This document shows, one piece after another, positions 1 to 5,944 of a stretch of DNA of 11,462 nucleotides. Positions within the stretch are counted from its first letter, which is position 1. Each line of letters starts with the position of its first letter. This DNA comes from DATLSM01 sp035534175 (GTDB lineage: Bacteria > Actinomycetota > Thermoleophilia > Solirubrobacterales > 70-9). The translations under genes and the position numbers were made by a program. The notes under the pieces were generated by a model. The model searched no databases. It was given only the letters and a program-made list of their open reading frames with translations, and was not told the DNA's origin. The stretch lies in contig DATLSM010000060.1 of assembly GCA_035534175.1 (NCBI GenBank), positions 1 to 11,462 of the forward strand, written 5' to 3'.

Positions 1-182
1 GGCAGCGGCGCCGTCTCCCAGCCGCGGGCGGTCAGCCGCAGCGCCGCGTGCTGGAGCTGTGGCTCAGGCGGCGCCAGCTTCGCGGCGATCTTCCCCAGCA
101 CCTGGGTATGCGCGTGAAGCGTGTCGCAGGTCTTGTTCCAGCCCTCGTAGGAAGCGGACGGCCACAGGTCGGGAGACGCCAT
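1..182 (-). CDS. DUF5996 family protein, N-terminal part (runs off left edge)
   Basis: Translating the minus strand from the ATG at 182-180 gives about 60 residues that begin MASPDLWPSASYEGWNKT and continue with TLHAHTQVLGKIAAKLAPPE and LRLTARGWETAPLP. The order (W/Y-E-x-W, then TLH-x-x-TQ-x-x-GKI, then APPEPQ, then TARG-x-x-T-x-x-x-P) matches my memory of the start of DUF5996 proteins, which are cytosolic proteins of about 300 residues with no established function. The frame stays open to base 1, so most of the protein lies outside the window. A weak GGGG lies just upstream of the ATG. It is downstream of, and may have been joined to, the recombinase relic at 236-361. No function is proposed. 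Confidence 0.7.
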   Translation of the reverse strand, partial: MASPDLWPSASYEGWNKTCDTLHAHTQVLGKIAAKLAPPEPQLQHAALRLTARGWETAPL

Positions 183-235
183 CGACCCCACGGTAGCGCT
201 CTGGCATCAACAGCTGCACTCGTGCCTGAAAGGGA

Positions 236-361
236 GCGCGAAACGCGGGGCGGTTCACGGCAGAGCTGGGCGCCGAGGTGCAGCTCGCCCACGGCGAGGT
301 CGAAGTCGCCCCAGACCAGCCCCAGCAGCTCAGGGATTGGTTGGGCCGGTGTCCCAAAAAG
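236..361 (-). pseudogene. Tyrosine recombinase (phage-type integrase) relic
   Basis: One minus-strand frame reads PIPELLGLVWGDFDLAVGEL followed by HLGAQLCR. This resembles the box I region of tyrosine recombinases (RISELLGL-x-W-x-D-V-D-L-x-x-G-x-L-x-V-x-x-Q-L). The catalytic arginine of RISE is replaced (QPIPE), and after about 42 residues the similarity breaks. A neighbouring frame continues with FQARVQLLMPE, which recalls the usual K-T-R-A-x-R-x-V-x-L-M-P-E segment, so a frameshift near base 240 is likely. No box II H-x-x-R or nucleophile tyrosine follows, because the DUF5996 start codon lies at 182. This is a dead fragment of an integrase, possibly marking the scar of an old integrated element. 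A chance resemblance is not excluded because only about 40 residues match. Confidence 0.45.
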
Positions 362-582
362 ATGAGCCGAGAGCGTCGTCGGAATCCCCGTGCTAGCCAT
401 ATCCTTGCACCCGGCTCGGGTTGCCTGGAGTCCCTTGTCTCCGCCCGCCCGCCTACATGGTCCTTTCCGAGGCAAAGGTGAGCTGGCTACTCGATTCCAA
501 AGCCCTGCTGGAGGTCGTGTTCTCGGGCGACCCCATGCCCGCGGTCTCGGCCAACATGCGCCCCCTTGCGAGGGGCCAAGGG

Positions 583-777
583 TCAGACTGCCCGGTGGCC
601 AGCCGCCGGAGACAGATGAGCTCGGCCAGCTGCACTGAACGGCGACGGGCGGTCCACCAGCAACGTGCGCACCCCTCGCCGCTTCAGCATCGCCTCAGCT
701 ACGAGCGAAGGATCAGGCTTGTAGTGATCCGTCTCGATCAGGGTCTTCAACTGTCGGGGTTGCATCCTGCGTTTCAT
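583..777 (-). CDS. Small FlgM-like protein
   Basis: The 64-residue product begins MKRRMQPRQLKTLIETDHYK and continues PDPSLVAEAMLKRRGVR. The pattern I-x-x-x-x-Y-x-x-D-P-x-x-V-A-E-A-M-L-x-R (about residues 14-33) is the C-terminal signature of FlgM, the anti-sigma-28 factor that holds back late flagellar genes. The rest of the protein (38-64) is low in features. The start is well supported: GGAAGGAGCC ends 3 nt before the ATG, which places the AAGGAG core 5 nt away. A plausible promoter lies at 809-838. No flagellar gene is nearby. It could instead belong to the short FlgM-like proteins scattered through actinobacterial genomes, which may serve another sigma factor. Similarity to FlgM is seen in the sequence; function is inferred. 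Confidence 0.55.
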   Translation of the reverse strand: MKRRMQPRQLKTLIETDHYKPDPSLVAEAMLKRRGVRTLLVDRPSPFSAAGRAHLSPAAGHRAV

Positions 778-808
778 ATCGGCTCCTTCCGGCGGTCCTT
801 AATTTTGA

Positions 809-838
809 GTAATAGCACACACGCGCAGGTGTCGGCAA
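809..838 (-). promoter_or_regulatory. Putative sigma-70-type promoter for the FlgM-like gene
   Basis: Read on the minus strand, TTGCCG (838-833) and TATTAC (814-809) are separated by 18 nt, and the AT-rich stretch with the Shine-Dalgarno follows before the ATG at 777. This is a fair match to TTGACA and TATAAT. The -35 box overlaps the first of two direct repeats (828-850). Confidence 0.4.
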
Positions 839-887
839 CTCGATTCCGAGCTCGGCCGCTGGGTGTCGGCGCAGACCGATTCCCGAG
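828..887. repeat. Two imperfect direct repeats upstream of the FlgM-like gene
   Basis: GGTGTCGGC followed after 4 nt by CGATTCCGAG (828-850) recurs as GGTGTCGGC followed after 6 nt by CGATTCCCGAG (862-887). The copies start 34 bp apart, about three helical turns, and the first covers the putative -35 box. The spacing suits binding of a regulator to one DNA face, but a small duplication would look the same. Confidence 0.45.
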
Positions 888-947
888 GTAGCTTGCTGCC
901 GGTTGAAAACTCATCCGCCTGCGCCGGTCGAATATTCACCCACCCCC

Positions 948-1036
948 GGCTCCGGAGCTGCAGCTGAGGAAAGGCCCTCCATCCTGGGGAGCTGAGCCCG
1001 TAGGGCGCCAGACGCCTCAGCTGCGGCTCCGGGGCC
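948..1036 (+). other. Long structured hairpin of unknown role, possible ncRNA or leader
   Basis: Bases 948-969 pair with 1015-1036 over 22 positions. On a plus-strand transcript all pairs form: 20 are Watson-Crick and two are G-U (951/1033 and 959/1021). Inside the 45-nt loop, GCCCT (974-978) can pair with AGGGC (1002-1006) and GGG (987-989) with CCC (997-999), giving a stepped rod. On a minus-strand transcript the two wobble positions would be A-C mismatches, which favours the plus strand. There is no U-tract, no upstream plus-strand gene to terminate, and no riboswitch family that I recognise. The next plus-strand gene starts at 1228. A small inverted-repeat element is the main alternative. 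Confidence 0.45.
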
Positions 1037-1227
1037 TACCTTCCCAACCACAACACCACTGCTACCCGAGGTGGCCGCCCCCAGCGGCGGTGGGCGGCGC
1101 GCCAGCTGGCAGAGGGGTGGGACCCAAGGTCTTCCACGGGAGCCAAAGCTAAACCGATCTTTACCAAATTTTGACGACTCGCTAACCTGCGGTCGAGACG
1201 CTGTCCTTCCCAACGAAGGAGGCAACC

Positions 1228-1425
1228 ATGCCCCAGATCCTCGTAGTGGCCGACACCAAAGAGGAGAGCCCGGCCACAGTCGTGTACCAGGAGCGAATCG
1301 CCCTCTCTGACCTCGAGTCCGCCCACTTCTCCGGCCAGCTGGTGGAGCGGGTCGGCTGGGCCGTGCTCGACGCCGATCAGCTGGAGCAGGGAGACCCCGG
1401 ACTTTCGCTCTCCGATAAGCCCTGA
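1228..1425 (+). CDS. Small conserved-looking protein of unknown function
   Basis: The 65-residue product starts MPQILVVADTKEES and has a central YQERIALSDLESAHFSGQLV then ERVGWAVLDADQLE. It has no signal peptide and no membrane segment. A strong Shine-Dalgarno, AAGGAGG, sits 6 nt before the ATG. The pattern (short beta strand MPQILV, then R-I-x-x-x-x-L-x-x-x-H-x-S-x-Q-L-V/I-E-R-V/I-G-W-A) resembles small uncharacterised proteins that I recall from actinobacterial genomes, but I cannot assign a family. It stands alone between the long intergenic region and the secreted-protein gene 99 nt downstream. It is acidic and probably cytosolic. Confidence 0.7.
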   Translation: MPQILVVADTKEESPATVVYQERIALSDLESAHFSGQLVERVGWAVLDADQLEQGDPGLSLSDKP

Positions 1426-1524
1426 TCTTTCGGCGCAACCCCCGTTTAGGGAATGGAAGGCAAGGAATCCGCCCTTGCGCGACGGGGTCTGTCGCGGCAG
1501 TCAAATGGTGAAGGAGAACTCCCG

Positions 1525-1949
1525 ATGAAGAGGATCGCCGCGCTCGGCACGCTTGGCTTGCTGGCTCTCGTTGTCTCCGCCCAGGCTGCCCCGCATTACT
1601 CGCCCGCGCCTGGACCGGGCTCGCATCGCTGCCCCACAGCGTGGGCTACAACGCATCCGGAACCCTCCTCAGCGCGTCGCTGACAGCGGAAGAACATGGC
1701 CGCTACAGCGGCACGTTGGAGGTCGATGTCAACCGGGCCAACCACCGCGCCATGACCGGCGAAGAGCTCTTCACGCTGGCCGCCGCCAAGGTGAGGTTCC
1801 ACCACGGCGTCGATCCGACGGCGACGGCACCGGGCAGCAGGGTGAAGCTGCACGGGAAGATCACCGAGCTTTCCCAACGCTGCCCGCCGGCCGGCTTCAC
1901 GCCGACGATCAGCGTCAAGAAGGTCGACATCAGCCAGGCCAAGCGCTGA
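1525..1949 (+). pseudogene. Secreted protein with a frameshift after the signal peptide
   Basis: A start with good spacing (GAAGGAGAA 8 nt before the ATG at 1525) opens a classic Sec signal peptide: MKR, then the hydrophobic IAALGTLGLLALVVS, then A-x-A (AQAA). That frame then runs into unrelated sequence and stops at 1683. The mature part continues one base back, in the frame ending at the TGA of 1947-1949: GYNASGTLLSASLTAEEHGR, then YSGTLEVDVNRANH, KVRFHHGVDPTATAPGSRVK and CPPAGFTPTISVKKVDI. This looks like an exported beta-rich protein of about 135 residues of unknown function. No start codon with a Shine-Dalgarno opens the second frame, so one base seems to have been lost between about 1590 and 1640. 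It is either a recent pseudogene or a sequencing error. Confidence 0.65.
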
Positions 1950-2015
1950 ATGTCAACCGATTGATCTACTCGGCTCGGGAGCCTGCTCGCACCAGGCGAG
2001 AGGGCTAGGAGGCGG

Positions 2016-2357
2016 ATGTCTGTGCAAGACCGATTGCAGCTTGCTCGCGATGCCTACGGAGCCTATGTATCCGGCGATCGTCGCGCAATCGAGGAACTTC
2101 TTAGCCAGGACTTCGCCTTCCACAGCCCCGCCGACGTTGGAATCGACCGCGCGAGGTACTTCGAGCGCTGCTGGCCAAACGCCGAGCTGATCGAGGCCTT
2201 CGAGTTCACACGCCTGATCGAGTCCGGCGATGAGGTGGTGGTCACCTACCAAGCCACGAAGACGGATGGGAAGCGCTTTCGCAACACCGAGGTGCTCACC
2301 TTCGACGCAGACAAGATCTGCCGGGTGGAGGTCTACTTCGGCTGGGACCTCCTCTAG
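2016..2357 (+). CDS. SnoaL/NTF2-like domain protein
   Basis: The 113-residue protein has the single-domain layout of the SnoaL/NTF2 superfamily: an N-terminal helix pair with A-Y-x-A-Y-x-x-G-D-x-x-A-I-E-x-L-L (residues 12-29), FAFHSPADVG, then R-x-x-Y-F-E-R-C-W, and beta strands such as EVVVTYQATKTDGKRFRNTE and V-E-V-Y-F-G-W near the end. These cone-shaped folds serve as small isomerases, hydrolases or binding proteins, so the substrate cannot be read from sequence. TAGGAGG lies only 3 nt before the ATG at 2016. The in-frame GTG at 2022 would have more usual spacing and is a real alternative. Its stop codon TAG shares the palindrome CTAG with the stop of the convergent MMPL gene. Confidence 0.8.
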   Translation: MSVQDRLQLARDAYGAYVSGDRRAIEELLSQDFAFHSPADVGIDRARYFERCWPNAELIEAFEFTRLIESGDEVVVTYQATKTDGKRFRNTEVLTFDADKICRVEVYFGWDLL

Positions 2358-4510
2358 CTGGCCTCCTCGCTTGCGGCGAGCGCCCGTGGCGGCAGGGAGG
2401 GCTCAACCCTGAGCATCTTGGCCGGGCGCCGCGGCAGGATCCAGTTCCAACGTCCAAACAGGGAGACGACCGCCGGCACCAAGAGCGCGCGAATCACCGT
2501 TGCGTCGAGGAGGATGCCGGCCGCCAGGCCGGTGGCGAACATCTTTAGATCGGTGCCGGGACCTGACGCCAGCGAGACGAAGGAGAGGAACAGGATCAGC
2601 GCAGCGCTCGTGACCAGACGCCCGGTGCGCCCGATTCCACCGATCACCGCCTGCCGGGTGTCGCCCGTGCGGTCGTATTCCTCCCGCATCCGAGAGAGGA
2701 TGAAGACCTCGTAGTCCATCGAGAGGCCGAAGAGGAAGGCAAAGATCATCAGCGGGATCCAGGCGGGCACCGAGCCGGTGGCTTCGATCCCCCACAACAG
2801 GGTCGAGCCGTGGCCGTTTTGCCACACCACGGCGAGCACACCCCAGGCCGCAGTCACGCTGAGCACGTTTAAGACCACCGCCTTCGCCGGCAGCAGCAGC
2901 GAGCGGAAGGCGCGGGCGAGCAGGATGAAGGTGATTCCAGCGATCAGCGCGATCATCAGCGGGAAGCCCCCGTATACGGCGCTGATGAAGTCGGCGTTTT
3001 GCGCCGGTAGACCGCCTACACGCACTTCCGGTCCGGCGGCGTGTGCCGCGGAGCGCACCCGGTCGAGCGTTCCGCGGCCTGCCGAGGTCGAGACATCGGC
3101 GGTCGGGAAGGCGAGCACATCGGCGAGCCCTTCGCGGCGCCAATGCGGAGAGTCTGGTGCGACAGCGCCGTGGATACCTTCAACCTGACTCAACTGGGCC
3201 GCGACGCGATCGGCGGATCGCCCCCTGCTCAGAATCTCATTTGGCAGGATCGAACCCGGACCGATCCCCGAGTTATCCAGGGCATCCAGACCGACCTTGG
3301 CTTCGCCGTGACGAGCAATCGAGTTGGGACTGGCTTCACCCAGGCTGAGGCCGGTCGCAGCAATCACCAGCGCCGCAAGGATCGCGATCGCGCTGCCGGT
3401 GGCCAACCAGCGGTGGCGCACCACCCCCTCGGCCCACCTGGTCCAAGCGCGGCTGGCGCGATCGTCCGTGCGGCGATGCGGCCAATCGAGGCGCGGGCCG
3501 AGCTTTGCCAGGACCACCGGCAGCAAGGTGATCGCCACCAGGGTGCTGACCAGCGGGATCAGCATCCCCGCATAGCCGATGCTGCGAAGGAAGGGCACCG
3601 GCAGGGCGATCATTGCCACCAGACCGATGGCTACCGTGGTGCCGCTGAAGACGACGGCACGCCCAGCGGTTTCCATCGCCCGCTGCACCGCCTCTTCGCC
3701 ACTCCGCCCGTGAGCGCGCTCCTCGCGCCAGCGGGAGACGACGAGAAGCGAGTAATCGATCGCCACGCCGAGCCCGACCAGGGCGATCAGGAACTCGACA
3801 ACCGGCGATATTTCGGTGACGGTCGTGAGGGCCCAGACCAGGAGGAAGGTGGTCATGATCGAGACGATGGCCATCACGATTGGGATCACCGCGAGGAAGG
3901 AGGCGAAGACGAAGGCGAGAATGACCAGCGCGCCGATCCCGCCGAGCATCGCCTCCAGCAGGACCCCGGTGCCACTGCCCTGCCCGCTTTCGTTCTGCAG
4001 TGCGTCGTAGCCGCTGACCCGGACCGGGGCGCCGCCGACGGTGAAGCCGCGGACAGCGGCGACGGCGGCTTTTGCCGCACCCGGGTTCTCGCCGAACTGG
4101 GACCCCAGTTCGGGCCTCGGATAGACGATTGCGAACGTGGTGCGGCCATCGGCTGAGAGAAAGCTACGACTGCCGGTCGAAGCGAAGGAGGCGATGCGGG
4201 CCCCGGGCAGCGCCCGCTGCAAGCGGGAGTCGAGCTGGGTGAGCTGAGCGGGGATACCCGGCGAGGTGACGCTCTCGCCGCTTCTAAGCGCCACTACCGG
4301 GACGATCGGAGCAGCATCTCCCCCGGTGCCGCCGAAGTGTTCTTTGATCGCGACGTTCGTCTCCCAGCCTTCCTTTCCGGGCACCGAGAATTTCTGCGTC
4401 ATCGCCTTGGTCGCCGAGTTGGCCGAGGCCATGCCGATCAGCGTGAGGACGATCCAAAACACTGTGACGATGCGCTTGTGGGCTAGAACCCAGCGGGTGA
4501 TCGAGGACAA
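2354..4510 (-). CDS. MMPL family (RND-type) membrane transporter
   Basis: A 718-residue inner-membrane protein with the duplicated MMPL layout. TM1 is at about 14-31, then an extracytoplasmic loop to about 180, then a TM bundle at 183-335, TM7 at 367-388, a second external loop to about 510 and a second TM bundle at 515-686. The two proton-relay signatures are present: VGLGVAIDYSLLVVSRWREE (D252-Y253) and FGLSMDYEVFILSRMREEY (D599-Y600). Such pumps use the proton gradient to move lipids, glycolipids or hydrophobic drugs. The length is normal for actinobacterial members. The TTG start at 4510 is supported by GGAGG 7 nt upstream. The divergent MarR gene, with a palindrome between the two genes, points to repression by that regulator. 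The substrate is unknown. Confidence 0.93.
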   Translation of the reverse strand: MSSITRWVLAHKRIVTVFWIVLTLIGMASANSATKAMTQKFSVPGKEGWETNVAIKEHFGGTGGDAAPIVPVVALRSGESVTSPGIPAQLTQLDSRLQRALPGARIASFASTGSRSFLSADGRTTFAIVYPRPELGSQFGENPGAAKAAVAAVRGFTVGGAPVRVSGYDALQNESGQGSGTGVLLEAMLGGIGALVILAFVFASFLAVIPIVMAIVSIMTTFLLVWALTTVTEISPVVEFLIALVGLGVAIDYSLLVVSRWREERAHGRSGEEAVQRAMETAGRAVVFSGTTVAIGLVAMIALPVPFLRSIGYAGMLIPLVSTLVAITLLPVVLAKLGPRLDWPHRRTDDRASRAWTRWAEGVVRHRWLATGSAIAILAALVIAATGLSLGEASPNSIARHGEAKVGLDALDNSGIGPGSILPNEILSRGRSADRVAAQLSQVEGIHGAVAPDSPHWRREGLADVLAFPTADVSTSAGRGTLDRVRSAAHAAGPEVRVGGLPAQNADFISAVYGGFPLMIALIAGITFILLARAFRSLLLPAKAVVLNVLSVTAAWGVLAVVWQNGHGSTLLWGIEATGSVPAWIPLMIFAFLFGLSMDYEVFILSRMREEYDRTGDTRQAVIGGIGRTGRLVTSAALILFLSFVSLASGPGTDLKMFATGLAAGILLDATVIRALLVPAVVSLFGRWNWILPRRPAKMLRVEPSLPPRALAASEEAS

Positions 4511-4536
4511 GGCGACACCTCCAGGAGGGGCAGATC

Positions 4537-4565
4537 GTTATCGGCTAGAATTGTTTGTAGCACAA
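4537..4565 (-). promoter_or_regulatory. Putative promoter of the MMPL transporter gene
   Basis: On the minus strand, TTGTGC (4565-4560) and GATAAC (4542-4537) are separated by 17 nt, upstream of the Shine-Dalgarno and TTG start at 4510. The boxes are imperfect. The -35 box lies inside the palindrome at 4550-4570, so a bound repressor would block it. Confidence 0.35.
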
Positions 4566-4570
4566 ATGAT
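4550..4570. promoter_or_regulatory. Probable MarR operator (palindrome)
   Basis: ATTGTTTGT (4550-4558) and ACAAATGAT (4562-4570) form an inverted repeat around a 3-nt centre, matching at 7 of 9 positions with a perfect TTTGT/ACAAA core. It is AT-rich in a GC-rich setting and lies in the 84-nt gap between the divergent marR-type gene and the MMPL gene, the classic place and shape for a MarR dimer site. Binding is inferred, not shown. Confidence 0.6.
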
Positions 4571-4594
4571 CTAAGGGACGTAGGATGCCTCAGC

Positions 4595-5041
4595 ATGCGA
4601 TTTGATCGACCTCCGCCGGAGCCGCTTGCCAGCGCCCCCGGCTTTCTTCTGTCCTGGAACGGACGGCGAATCGCTCAGGTCTTCGCCGCGGCGCTTGAGC
4701 CTCTTGGACTGCGTCCACATCACTTTGGGGTGCTTACGATGATCGACTTCCAACCCGGCAGCACCCAGCAGGACCTGGGCGACCGCTCGATGATCGACCC
4801 CAGCTCAATGGTTGCGATCATCGACGAGCTCGAAGAGCTCGGCCTGGCCGAGCGTCGCCCCCATCCAAGCGATCGCCGAAAGCATGCCGTTCACCTGACA
4901 AAAAAAGGCACCGACGCTTTGGGGCGAGCTCGAATCGCCGCCCTAGCCGCGTCGAACGAGCTCTTCGGGCGCCTGGAGACAGACGAGCAGGCGACCCTGC
5001 GGCTGCTGCTGCGAAAGATGGCTGGGATCGAGGAGGGTTAG
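4595..5041 (+). CDS. MarR family transcriptional regulator
   Basis: A 148-residue winged-helix regulator. The N-terminal dimerisation helix spans about 14-35, the helix-turn-helix lies near 55-84 with recognition helix DPSSMVAIIDELEELGL, and the wing ERRPHPSDRRKHAVHLT (86-102) carries the family's D-x-R-x-x pattern. Helices from about 105 to the C-terminus complete the dimer interface. It contains no cysteine, so it is not an OhrR-type peroxide sensor and would more likely respond to a small ligand. The ATG at 4595 follows only a weak Shine-Dalgarno-like TAGGATG. The gene is divergent from the MMPL exporter with a palindrome between them, and is probably co-transcribed with the GNAT gene 4 nt downstream. 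Repression of the exporter and of itself is inferred from layout. Confidence 0.92.
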   Translation: MRFDRPPPEPLASAPGFLLSWNGRRIAQVFAAALEPLGLRPHHFGVLTMIDFQPGSTQQDLGDRSMIDPSSMVAIIDELEELGLAERRPHPSDRRKHAVHLTKKGTDALGRARIAALAASNELFGRLETDEQATLRLLLRKMAGIEEG

Positions 5042-5045
5042 TAGG

Positions 5046-5525
5046 TTGAAGAAGGGCCACTCGCCGGTGGTTGCCATTCGCCATGCGGCGCTCGCCGACT
5101 CCCACGCAGCTGCCGGTCTTCTGCACGACTTCAATACCGAGTTCTCATTTCCGACCCCCGGCGTCGAGAATCTGGCCAGGCGCATTCGGCTTCTGCTGGA
5201 GGGTGAGGACGTGACGATCCTGCTTGCGGGGCAGCCGCCGTGTGGGCTGGCTGTGATGCGCCTGCGACCATCAATTTGGACCGATGCTCTTGACGCCTAC
5301 CTGGAGGAGTTCTTCGTCGCAAAGCCCAACCGCGGAGAGGGGGTCGGTCGGGCACTACTCGAGATGACGATGACAACGGCTCGCCAAGCTGGCGCCAGGC
5401 GCATGGAGCTCGGGACCAGCGAGACCGACGTTGCCGCGAGGAGACTCTATGAGAGCTGCGGTTTCACTGACCGCGAGGGCGGGCCGGACGGACCGATGAT
5501 GCTCTTTTATGAGCGGGATCTCTGA
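5046..5525 (+). CDS. GNAT family N-acetyltransferase
   Basis: A 159-residue protein with the GNAT fold. Beta strand and helix VAIRHAALADSHAAAGLL (9-26) begin the domain. Motif A is FFVAKPNRGEGVGRALLEM (89-107), whose R-G-x-G-V-G binds the acetyl-CoA pyrophosphate, followed by ARRMELGTSETDVAARRLYE and C-G-F (motif B, 117-140). The acceptor amine cannot be predicted. The start is TTG at 5046, with GGAGGG 8 nt upstream inside the end of the MarR gene. Only 4 nt separate the two genes, so translation is probably coupled. Under a MarR-controlled promoter next to an efflux pump, a role in modifying a toxic amine or antibiotic is conceivable but is inference. Confidence 0.9.
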   Translation: MKKGHSPVVAIRHAALADSHAAAGLLHDFNTEFSFPTPGVENLARRIRLLLEGEDVTILLAGQPPCGLAVMRLRPSIWTDALDAYLEEFFVAKPNRGEGVGRALLEMTMTTARQAGARRMELGTSETDVAARRLYESCGFTDREGGPDGPMMLFYERDL

Positions 5526-5911
5526 GAGTCCCGGCGATCGTTCATCTTTCCCGGTCGAAGGTTGCCACTCGTTTGCGATTTTCTCGCCGACGCAGCGCCA
5601 ACACTTCGAACGGCTGTGGCGATCACGGCTGGGTGGTCGTAGGGCTGCAGGTGACCTCCGCGGACCATCACAAGCCGCAAGTTGGGAAGATCAGCCGCGA
5701 GACGGCGCCCGTAGGTTGGAGCGACCAACTGGTCATGGTCACCTTGAATCACGACAGCGGGCGCACGGATCGTCCCAGGCGGGTCTATCTGAGCGATCAC
5801 ACTGTTTGCGGCAGGTATCTCGCCAGCCCATGCTTCCAAGTTGCCAGGAGTCATGTTGATCGCCAAGACCCGATAGTTGTGTGCCTCCACGACCGGCTCC
5901 GGATCAGCGCT
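5507..5911 (-). pseudogene. Alpha/beta-hydrolase, C-terminal half only
   Basis: The open frame begins after a TAA at 5914-5912. The first usable start is GTG at 5890, giving 127 residues. It holds the second half of an alpha/beta-hydrolase: a lid-like segment (NYRVLAINMTPGNLEAW), the strand and acid IRAPAVVIQGDHDQLV (acid probably D53 counted from the GTG), and the catalytic histidine in MVRGGHLQPYDHP (H80). The nucleophile elbow G-x-S-x-G and the oxyanion region are absent, so it cannot be a working hydrolase alone. No Shine-Dalgarno is evident at the GTG. The last residues run into the end of the GNAT gene (19-nt overlap). The missing N-terminal half lies immediately beyond, on the other strand at 5945-6262. 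Confidence 0.65.
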
Positions 5912-5944
5912 TTACTTTCTGCCTTATCCACTGAAACTGTCGCA

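Larger units (their letters stand above)
778..1227. other. 450-nt intergenic region
   Basis: No convincing gene lies here on either strand. It holds the promoter and direct repeats of the FlgM-like gene (809-887), the long hairpin at 948-1036, and a second GC-rich hairpin with arms GCCGCCC (1074-1080) and GGGCGGC (1092-1098) around an 11-nt loop. An AT-rich patch at 1150-1175, containing TTGACG at 1171, is where a promoter for the 1228 gene would be expected, but I see no good -10 at the right distance. A long minus-strand reading frame crosses the region and looks like a non-coding shadow. Confidence 0.6.

Noticed and set aside
911..1504. Minus-strand 197-codon open frame
   Set aside because: Its product is Arg/Pro/Gly-rich with no recognisable motif. 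It covers the opposite strand of a better-supported small gene (1228-1425) and of the hairpin, and is typical of a shadow frame in GC-rich DNA.
3041..4156. Plus-strand 371-codon frame opposite the MMPL gene
   Set aside because: It is fully antisense to a clear membrane transporter, and its product is rich in D, R, G and H with no domain, as expected from the complementary frame.
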